From Massospora cicadina (taxonomy: Eukaryota; Entomophthoromycota; Entomophthoromycetes; Entomophthorales; Entomophthoraceae): a stretch of 64,000 bases of DNA. The position numbers and the translations under genes were made by a program. The notes beneath the pieces were generated by a model. That model did not search any database. It was not told the origin of the DNA and worked only from the letters and a program-made list of their open reading frames with translations. Location of the stretch: NCBI GenBank assembly GCA_022478985.1, contig JAKSZP010000099.1, forward strand, positions 124,001 through 188,000, written 5' to 3'. Shown here piece by piece: positions 55,091 to 64,000 of the stretch; the first letter of the stretch is position 1; every line of letters begins with the position of its first letter.

Positions 55091-57727
55091 CATACCTTGT
55101 TAAGATAAATATAGTGGCATATTCTCCAAACAAGATACTAACTATGGCCACATGAAGGGCTGGTGCCATACATTGATGTGGGTGATGCCCGGCCTATTAG
55201 GTCCAAACCTTATTGCAAGTCAAAGGTGGAGGAACAACAAATGATGACGGAGCTCCAGCAGTTATTGGACGCGGGGTTATTCTTCCCTTCACAAAGCCCT
55301 TGGTCGTCACCCCTCTTACTTATTAAAAAGAAAAATGGAGGGCATCGGATAGTCATGGATTACATAGATTAAATAGCCTCACTAAGAAGGATAGCTATCC
55401 TATCCCCTCATTGATGATGCCTTGGCCCAACTCTCTGGCTCAAACTTCTTCTCCGCCATGGAATTGGCCAGTGGCTATTGGCAGATGGACCTTTCTCCTC
55501 AAGATCAGAAGAAATGCGCACTTATTTGTAGTGAAGATCTCTTCCAACCCACACTTGATTACCCCAAGGGTTGTGCAATGCACTTATCTCTTTCCAGCTT
55601 GCGATGAATCACATCTTTCAGGACCTCAAGTTAACTTGTGTCATCGTCTATCTTGATGACATCACAGTGTTCTCAAAAACCTTCAACGAACATCCTTATT
55701 TGAAGGAGGTGTTTCAACGGTTATGTAAGTCTAATATAAAGTTGAAGCCCTCAAAGTGTACTTTTTTTAGTACTAGATGGTCCCAACTCAAAGTGTACTT
55801 TCTTCCAAAGGAAATTGGAATTCCTTGGCCACTCCATTTCTCATGAAAGAAATCAGCCCATGCAGGAAAAGGTCGAAGCCGTCTCAAAAATGCCGCCCCC
55901 TAAAAATCTACAGGATATTCAGGTAATATTAGGGATGATGGGGTATTACCATAAGTTCATCCCTAAGTTTGCTCAACTCAGTGAGCCCCTTGTCCGGCTA
56001 TTAACCAAGAATACCACTTTTTATTGGGTTGCTGAACAAAAGGCCGCTTTTGAAACAATGTTGCAACTGCTAAAGCAACGTCCTATCCTATGGCACCCTG
56101 ATTATAATAAACCCTTCATCTTATTCACCAATGCCTCAAACTATGCCATTGGGGACATCTTATCCCAATTAGATGAACATGGTGTAGATCATTATGTATC
56201 CTATTTTAGTAAGATGCTGTCAAAGGCGGAACGCAACTACAGTGTAATGGAGAAAGAGTGCCTTGCTGTTCTGTTAGCTGTAAAGCACTACCGCCCTTTT
56301 CTATGTGGAACCACCTTCACTGTAGTTATGGACCACGCATCCCTAAAGTGGTCACAGAACATGAAGTATCCTACTGGTTGACTAGCTCGCTGAACTCTAA
56401 AGCTCCAGCCTTATTACATGAAAATTGAACAACGTGCTGGAACCCATCATTTGAGTATTGATGGGTTGAATCAGCTACTAGTCCTTCACTTGGATAATAG
56501 TTAGGCAAAGAGGTTACATGACCTCTTAATGACCCCCGATGACTGGGAGGATGAGGATAAACATGTACAGAAAATGTTAGCCCAGTACTCCCATAATACC
56601 AAAGTGGTGAGCAGGAAGTTGAATAAACAGTTGAGGGCACAATGGCTGCCTTACTTTCGGCCCTTGGAACGTGTACCTGCTATCTAGAAGCTCACTCTAC
56701 CCTAGGTCATGGAGGAGAAAAGAAAATATATGAGTGGATCAAGGATTGATACTATTGGGATGGAATGATGGAAGCTATTGTTGACGTCTTGGAAGCTTAC
56801 CTTACGTGTAAGAAGTAATCCAGTTTCAAGACTATATACCAGTATCAACCCACTACCCCTCAACAACCATTCCACACCATTAGTTTGGATGTAGTAGGTC
56901 CCCTTCCTTAGTCTACTAGTGGAAACAAATTTACCCTAGTAGCTATTGACCATTTCACCAAGTGGGTGGAAGCCATGGCTCTTCCTGCCCAAACAGCCAA
57001 GGCCACCGCCACCTTTTCTACATCAACACATTTTAACACATCACGGCTGCCCCAAGTGCTACTCTGCGATAATGGTAAGAACTTCACCTCCAGAGTAGTC
57101 AAAATCCTAGCCACATCTATGGGAGCACAACAACTCTTCTCAGCTCCATATAACCCCTCCACCAATGGGATCATGGAAAGAGCAAATGTAACCTTGGTTT
57201 CAATTCTTCAGTAAATGGCTTTCATCTGATCCTCTTCACTGGTATCAATATCTACCCAGTGCTCTTATGGCTTACTGAATTAGTTATCGCCAGGTTTTGA
57301 AAATGTCTCCTTTCTGTGTATTATATGGGCATGAACCAGGAATAAAACTCTTTTAGTTAAAGATGTATTCTCCTCTAGAGTTGAGGAGTCTGAAAAAGTT
57401 ATGAGAAGATTGTCTCAACGCATCATCCAACTTTAATCTGAAGATATGACCAATCTAGCAAAAACGGTGACTAAAAAAGGGCAGGCTGCTAATGAGATTT
57501 AAACCCAATTACCTACCTTCCAAGTATCCAACATGGTATTCTACTAACATAGCCATATTATCACTAGAAATGGTAAGCTTGAATTAATCTGGGAGGGTTC
57601 CTTCACCATCACCCACAAAAGAGGCAATGAGTACTCTATAAGGTCTTTAGCTACGGAGTCACCATCAACCAAGTACATGGTCTTTCCCTTCGAACTTATT
57701 CTCCCCCCAACATTCTTGAGGGGGTGA
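55091..57727 (+). pseudogene. RT, RNase H and integrase of element D
   Basis: RT: VGDARPIRSKPYCKSKVEE, SPWSSPLLLIKKKNGGHRIVM, ELASGYWQMDLSPQDQKKC, and an intact VYLDDITVFSKTF near 55650. RNase H: LFTNASNYAIGDILSQLDEHG, MEKECLAVLLAVKHY, VVMDHASLKWSQNM, ending in TGA at 56381. Integrase 56690-57210: TISLDVVGPLP (stop after P), IDHFTKWVEA, LLCDNGKNFTSR, NPSTNGIMERANVTL, keeping Asp, Asp and Glu. The C-terminal part to 57690 is broken. Near 55750-55800 a stretch starting CTCAAAGTGTACTTT is locally duplicated. A purine tract (TTGAGGGGGTGA) ends the interior. Confidence 0.85.
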
Positions 57728-58484
57728 TGTCAGACATAGCCCTCTCAGCTGTAGAGGAAAAATGCCTTGGGTTGAAGATTGCCTAAACGGGGAAAAGTTG
57801 GCCATTTAAGAGTTTGTGACTATCTGATAAAGCGATACAATTAAGAAGAACAGTGATTTTGAGAATTTGGACAAAAGCCCCTGGCCAATTTTAGTGAAAC
57901 CCCATTAATCAGGGTAACACCATTTTGAAACCTGCATGGGTGCTAAACATAAAATCAAACGGTCAGATTACTCTGAACACATGACAGACTTTGGGGTAAC
58001 CAGCGGAAGGTACTTCCCCAACCATAGCCAAGTCCCTCAAAGCACCTATGTGGGGACCCCCTTTTATAGGTGTGGTGGAGGTCCCCCAAGATGGAAATAC
58101 TTTAACTAGAGGTGATTGGTTAAAGTACATTAAAACCTTACCACATGGGTACATTCTGCCCCAAAACCCCAACCCAACTATCATTTCGCCAAAAAGAGTA
58201 AACTCCAATTCCTACGGTCAGATAGGAGAGTTTACCATATTCCCTAATTTGGAATGCGTCAAAGCTATTCCAAAACTATCCTTGGATTCCATCTGACCCT
58301 CAAAACAGTTTAAATACTGATTGGTCAAATATCAAGGGGATCGCTTTTCTCTTTACCCCAGCGCTTCTAATAAAATCATAAATTCCAAATTTTTATAGTA
58401 GCGTGTATATATCTTCTATCAAAAAACCTTTGTGTGATCCAGCGGCGGAAGCACCAGTGAGCACAAGGAAGCTGGATTCCTACA
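57728..58484 (+). repeat. 3' LTR of element D
   Basis: 757 bp, TGTCAGACATAGCC...GGATTCCTACA, uninterrupted, followed by TGTGG. Confidence 0.92.
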
Positions 58485-58489
58485 TGTGG

Positions 58490-61400
58490 TTACATCAATT
58501 TTAGAATTTTTAGTGAAAGGTATTCCTTTCATTGTCTATAAAACTATAAATAGACTTTGGTATTCCAATATATATAGGTTTTGCTCCTTGGGTATCTTCA
58601 AGCTAAACTTCCACTTGGTTTCATAAAATAAGTTGACCTTTATGGGTGCCCTTTCCAAAGTATGTGGTAAAGTCCTTACTAACTTGAGCTGCTGAAAGTA
58701 TTCATTAGATATTGTATCTTAGTGGCCTAGCAAATTGCTTAATGGTTTTTAATTCTGACTTTCTGACTGAACTCCTTGTCAACTACCTCACATGGTTGTT
58801 AACTCCAAGGAAATAAGGGATACTGCTACATTGACCACCTATATAAGTGACCATTGACTTTCCATAGGGCATATCAGAGCTGTGGGAATGTATATTGCAG
58901 CAAAAACAAATTTTAAAAATGTTAAACTCTTTACAACCATAATATACAATGACATACTTGCACTATAAGGTCTTAATATCAATCTTCCCATAAATGGCTA
59001 ATAAGATAAGCTCTTTCTGCAAATATTTATTTATAAGCAATTTCTTTAAATTTTCAACATGCTTAACTAGAGTATTTAAATATTTTGCTTACTACATTTA
59101 TAACGTTTTTTCAAGTCTATTTAAACATCCTTAGGCTGCTTAATTTTAACGTTAACTTACTTTTTTTCTCTGAATTTGTTATACTTCATCCTTTTAAATT
59201 TTTATACACTTTAAAGTCTTGTTAAGTGCCTTATCTCATTACTGAATTTTAGAAACCTCACATCATTTCTTATAAGTTAGTATGACCTTCGAAAATAGAA
59301 CTTAGCATATTTTTGAGATTATTACAAAATTGTATATTGTAAACTTCTGAGGCTTTTCATTGGCTAAAGATGGAAGAGATGTGGCTATCTATTATCAATC
59401 AAGGTTGTGCCCAAGTTTTCCAATCTATAGGACAATATTCAATGATTTTAGACCCTATTGTTTCATGATGAATGTACTGTCTGGTCTGGCTTGATGGAAA
59501 TGTCCAATATTTTATAAGCATCTCTTCTTTAAGGCAAAATTGCATAACTCATGATGGTAGATTCACGTAATGTTATTATGGTGAAGACTAGAAAGTGAAA
59601 TAATGCAATGATAACCTCTTCTTGTGATAGTAAAAGTTAAACATTAAATTTGTAAACAACTATAAAGCAAGTCATGGCAATTGGTGCAAACCTTTGTGAG
59701 AAATCTACTGTTCACAAAAGCAGAAAAACCTTAAATGACATCAAATAATAAAACACTATTTTAAACAGTCAAGATCTCATACTTTCCATTGCCTCATATA
59801 TAGATGTTCCATCTACCAGAATTTGGTTTTATTTTAGATGGCCTTAGACCCTTCAATTAGGAAAGTGAAGATTAGTAGAAGGATGTGCACTTTTTTCTGT
59901 GGTGTGAATTTAGAAAAGAGGGATAAATTGTGTATTACTTTTCATTATAATTATTCTCTTTTGTTTACAAATTTTTTATAAAATGGCACCTTGATTAGAT
60001 ACTCCTTGTATCTAAAAGGGGAGATTTTCAGACAGCAGCCGCATTATTAATTGATAATAGCAAATAGGCCCAAATGGCATTAGTTATCCAAATAACGTGA
60101 ACTGCAAGGATTCAACTATCCCTAATAATAGTTCTATTAAGATAAATTAAAACATATGACTCATGAAAGAGAAAGGCACCATGAGACATTGATTTAAGAT
60201 ATAAATAAAAAACGTTGAAGGTAAAATGTTTATATAATTTAGTTTAGTTTATCTTATGAAAGTGAGAATCAATCCTAGGATTTGATCCTTATAACTATTT
60301 CAATTATTGGATCAGATCCTAAGATATCACCAAAGTTTGAATTCTCAACAGTGCACAACAATACGATTTTCTGAATATTACCATCACTGGTTAACTGATT
60401 GTCAAAAATATGGCGGAATGGAATAGAATCTGGTGAAAGTTGCACAGGAGCAGATTCTCACTGATGCAATGAAAGGGCAGTATGGTGATTGCCATTCCTC
60501 AGATGAGTATAATAAGATACAAAATGGAAGCAGAAAGCTCCTTTTAACAACAATCTATATTACTTACAGCAGAGTTGACTACCATTTTAATCCCTAGAGA
60601 TTTACAATATAGAGTCAAACTTCGGGTTACTATCCAAAAACCCTCCATCTCTCATTCTTTGTTTCCCCTTTTAAAGCATCTCTTCATCCACTTTACGTCC
60701 CATGTGTTCAGCTAACTCATGTTCTCAAATTTCCTTAATAAACATTTTGTTATTGGAGGTTCTAGCAGAATTTGCATAATCAGCAAAGGTCAGATCCCTA
60801 ATTGTTGATCCATATTAAATCTTATTAATTACTAAAATACTTCTCATCTCATTTTGGTGGATAACCAATGATCTGCCAATTTTTAACTTAATATTATTGT
60901 CCAGTAAAATATATAATTTCATATCACTGATATTTGCATTTTAGTATTTTTTGATTGCATCTTATTAACCCTTTGTTTTTAAGCATTTCTATGTTAACAC
61001 CTTGGGACTTTGAACCTAAAACATGGAACAAACTGGGACATTACCCTCTTCCTTTTGGATTGTCTCCATTGTGGAAGAGGGGTATAAAACACTTGGAATG
61101 CTGGAAAGGAACTGGTGCAGCACAGCAGCTAATGAAGAAGAACTACAAACTCATTTTCTTTTGAATGTGGAATTTTAAACAAGAAATCTGCCCAGCAACC
61201 AAAGGTGGTAAAAATGCAGGAATAACAAGCGCAACATCCTCAACCATTGTGGGGAGAGCAAAATATAAATCCCCATCATCCCTAATTTGACTTGAAATTT
61301 AGGATCTGGAAACCTTTTTTTAGATTTTACATGATTACCCTTTTAGTTATATTCCCTTATATCACAAAGAGAAAATATATTCAAAGGACATCATAAGTGG

Positions 61401-62479
61401 CATTCAGAGTGGATTAGGGATCACTCAAGACATGAAGATAAGTGTCTGTGGAATCAAGTGATTTTTAAAGCTGAGCAATAATGAGACTTTTGAATGACCT
61501 TAATTTGGCAGCTTAAGCTTTGAATTCTTCCAAGTAAGTATTGAGCGGGAGTGAATCTTACAACAAAGTGAGTAGCACCTAAAGTGCCTCAGAATCCCAC
61601 AAAGTAAACCCCAAATGATCCAGGAATTCCTTTATTGCGTTTAAAAACTTATCACAACCTGGGGTTCTTTGAGGCTGGGGGTTGCATTGAAAATGGTAAC
61701 AGGGACTGCACACCAGCTAGCTTTTGCAAACTGCAGGAGCCATCTCGCCCTCACTTCTTGTCAGATTCTGGTGGTTGACCCAAAAACAAAACCTTTGACA
61801 ACCAACAAATCAGGCTGATTATTTTATCTAAACTTGGGCCAATTAATTTAATTCTCTACTAATGCCAATTACTTGTATTGCAATTTGCTCAAAATACTTC
61901 AACGTCAATTTAAACTAATTATTCTTTTGACAGATTGGGCTAAGTCCTTGCATAATTCAGGCTGATTATACAAGCAACAAAATTTACATTTGGTTATGAT
62001 TGATTGGAATCAATATTGACCATATATCTTAAGAATTATACAGTGATTAATCCTTAAAAATAACCTCTAAAAATATGAAAAATAGAATAATGAGATTGGA
62101 ATAATAATGTCACAATCTTTTTTCTTTCCCATTGAAATCATAAATTGCAACTAATTTAATTCAAGACAGATAAAGATTGATAATCAGTAAGGAGATTAGC
62201 ATGCGCCTAATGCTGAGTAAGGGCTGGAAAATGTGGTAAAAGGCACATGTTTGGTTTTTGCACTGCCTAAAGGTCAAAAACGCCATGGGGACAACAGTGG
62301 ATTGGATAAAAACAAGAAAAATGTGGTGAATATTTCACTAGAAATTTTGGACTGGCAAACCAAATGTAACAAGTACGTCTAAACTCCCCACTCACAGCCA
62401 CTGGTGTCAGTGGAATTTGGGGTCTGAGTTTACCTGAACATTAATTTAAAAGCTCTATGGGAGAAGTTTTGCGGGGACA
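58490..62479. other. Four kb of AT-rich DNA without recognised genes
   Basis: Stop codons are dense in all frames. The longest frame noted (60955-61164, 69 codons) has no motif. No tRNA, satellite or LTR pair was seen. Confidence 0.45.
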
Positions 62480-62987
62480 TATGCACACACTTCCTATAAG
62501 TCATGTATGTAGCACTGCACTTTATGAGCCACGGTTGGTTGGATATTGGGTTCAAAACAGCAAAAGCAGCAGACACAGCTGCACAGGTGCGCGTGGTGGT
62601 CAAGCTTCCAGAGGGGCACCAGGTGGATGAAATTAAGTGCACGCAATAAACAAAATCAAATCAAGTTTTTTTTACTTTTGATTTCCTCCCCATGATCATT
62701 AAGCGTGAAGTCCTTGAGAGTCATCTCAAAGCAGGACTTAAAAGCTATGGGGAAATCAGCTCCTCTAAAAATGCACTTTTTTTACTGATGCCTGAACTCA
62801 GCACAGGCAAGGCAATTGCAGTGATCACCCCGTTCTCTGGGGTAGCTGAGGACCTAACTCAGGTCCCACACACCGCAACACTCACCATCAATGAACAACA
62901 GAGTCAAATGTTCCACATAACAGTTGACAGCGACCGCCCATATGCTCTCAGTGTCAGGCGTTTGGCCACAAGTTACACACTTGTCCT
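62480..62987 (+). pseudogene. ORF1-like fragment truncated by a chromovirus LTR
   Basis: One plus-strand frame from about 62500 to 62991, broken by a single TAA near 62647. Its blocks HGWLDIGFKTAKAADTAAQV, NQVFFTFDF and LESHLKAGLKSYGEI follow the order and spacing of EGYFNLNFTCKADAASAATV, VVQFAGL and ELMDGLAAYG in the 39.5-41.2 kb protein. This indicates the same type of N-terminal domain, much diverged. It continues with ALFLLMPELSTGKAIAVITPF, part of a C-terminal region not matched there. The sequence changes abruptly to LTR at 62988, so its 3' part is lost or displaced. Confidence 0.45.
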
Positions 62988-63485
62988 GTAATGCATGGGT
63001 TTGTGCCAGTATGTGATGAAGGAGTTGGGAAGCACAAGCCATGTTACCAACCACATGACTGAAAATCCCACAAAGAACCACCTCCAAACCCGTGTGCCAT
63101 TACCAGAGTTTGCGATGTATTTGTGGACTAAGGTTCTGGCGATGCTTCAGGCAAGCAGAAAAGCCTGGATCCATGATAATACTGCGAACAAAGCCAATTC
63201 CTGGCCCAGCTCACTATTAGAGCTCATTGTTATTGGTTATTATGAATAATACTTTTTTAAAATAAAAACTTAAACTTAATTTTAAGCAAGAAATATTGCT
63301 GAAAACTTTATTGTAATTTTCCTCTGAGAAAACGAAACTGTATCTAAAGTTGCCATTTACTCATTCTAAAGCATCTTCAATACTTTAAATAATTTAATCC
63401 TAGATTATGCTTTCAAGAAACACCCAAATTGTTGCTCATGGAAGTTTCATATCAAAAATTATGAAAATTCAGAGGGTTTGAGACA
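62988..63485 (-). repeat. LTR of a second chromovirus F copy
   Basis: 498 bp, TGTAATGCATGGG...TTTGAGACA, aligning with 12634-13134. The adjoining coding end lies on its right, so this is the 3' LTR. Confidence 0.7.
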
Positions 63486-64000
63486 TTAGTTATCTGATAT
63501 GCCAGCTTAGCCCTCATTCTCAAATCCCCAAACTCTTACCTTCGATTTCTGACTCCAATGGTTTTTCTGATTGGCTTAACTCTTAAAACCTGATCTCTGA
63601 ATTTGCATTCAAATCCAAACCAATATTCACGAGGTTGATGTGCAGATTAGGCTGGCCCTGATCCATCACATCATCCCCTTGTAAATACAGAAACTCTCAG
63701 ATCTTCTCAGGACAGAATGCACACTCCTCTGGTGTCTGCCAGGTCACTTCCTCCACCAGATACCCTCTCCACTTTACAAGGAATTGCAGCTGACCCCTCA
63801 CCCAATGCTCCTTCAGGATTTTCTTGACCTCATATTCCTGGTTATCCTCCTCCCATGTGCTCAACGGCCCAGGTTGCTCTGGTCCAATCCCCCAAAATCC
63901 TCGAAGCTGTGAACCATGAATAACTGGATGGGCCCTTGACCCTTCTGGGAGGCCCAATTCAAGTGCAACCTTTTTAATAACCCAAATCACCTTAGACAGT
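63486..64000 (-). pseudogene. Chromodomain end of chromovirus F (second copy), continues off the right edge
   Basis: An open frame 63990-63697 carries HPVIHGSQLRGFWG and then a well-kept chromodomain: YEVKKILKEHWVRGQLQFLV, KWRGYLVEEVTWQTPEE. The aromatic and acidic positions match the chromodomain fold (Y-x-V-x-x-I, V-x-W-x-G, T-W-x-P). After the stop a tail resembling that at 13132-13365 follows. It would belong to the C terminus of integrase. The rest of the element lies beyond the window. Confidence 0.8.

Larger units (their letters stand above)
44302..58484 (+). mobile_element. Ty3/gypsy element D with element E nested in its 5' LTR
   Basis: Flanked by TGTGG on both sides (44297-44301 and 58485-58489). 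The 5' LTR is split (44302-44819 and 52660-52901) by element E; the 3' LTR is 57728-58484. Without E the element is about 6.3 kb. The interior (52902-57727) carries gag, protease, a dUTPase-like domain, RT, RNase H and integrase. The same family as element C, but better kept. Confidence 0.92.

Noticed and set aside
1..64000. CRISPR array, bacterial operons or phage genes
   Set aside because: No regularly spaced short repeats, no ribosome-binding patterns and no bacterial gene families; introns and retroelements indicate a eukaryote.

Overview
The window looks like eukaryotic, probably fungal, DNA from a large, AT-rich, transposon-dominated genome. The only host-like gene recognised is a protein O-mannosyltransferase (PMT) on the minus strand at 32.6-35.1 kb. 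It has MIR-type repeats and several GT-AG introns of only about 32-41 nt plus one of about 147 nt. Almost everything else is mobile DNA, mostly Ty3/gypsy LTR retrotransposons in several families and both orientations, broken by stops and frameshifts. A very large transposon-laden fungal genome (for example Entomophthorales or rusts) would fit, but the sequence alone does not settle the taxon.

Layout. 1-2.5 kb: a decayed minus-strand gene with short Trp/Ala helical repeats, running off the left edge. 3.9-12.6 kb: a plus-strand gypsy element (C). It is interrupted by a compact LTR element with 1.05-kb LTRs and only 191 bp between them (5.3-7.6 kb) and by a tRNA-derived SINE with a perfect 14-bp target duplication (10.17-10.45 kb), and is truncated by a chromovirus LTR (F, 12.63 kb). 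12.6-14.6 kb: minus-strand chromovirus integrase/chromodomain remains. 15.1-15.6 kb: a coding-like ~132-bp tandem repeat. 15.8-25.2 kb: a plus-strand chromovirus (G) whose pol is split between RNase H and integrase by a complete gypsy element H (16334-23849; 5-bp target duplication GTGAG). 26.2-27.2 kb: an inverted 5' end of the C family. 28.7-29.8 kb: an integrase fragment. 32.6-35.1 kb: PMT. 36.95-38.26 kb: a complete mariner with two stops in its transposase. 39.33-41.26 kb: a retroposed element carrying only an ORF1-like protein with a CCHC knuckle, flanked by a 16-bp target duplication. 44.30-58.48 kb: gypsy element D (target duplication TGTGG), whose 5' LTR was itself hit by gypsy element E (44820-52654, target duplication ATGTA). 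58.5-62.5 kb: no recognisable genes. 62.5-64 kb: a second ORF1-like fragment cut off by a second copy of chromovirus F.

The main points of interest are these. (1) Gypsy families C, D, E and H all carry a dUTPase-fold-like domain between protease and reverse transcriptase in which the catalytic acidic positions are replaced. (2) Element H carries a long antisense reading frame with a Lys-rich tail between integrase and the 3' LTR. (3) The SINE and the ORF1-only element share the same ~35-nt 3' tail, suggesting that one unseen LINE mobilises both. (4) Four of the LTR families share one primer-binding-site sequence. Nested insertions with matching target duplications give a clear order of events: C before the compact LTR element, the SINE and F; G before H; D before E.
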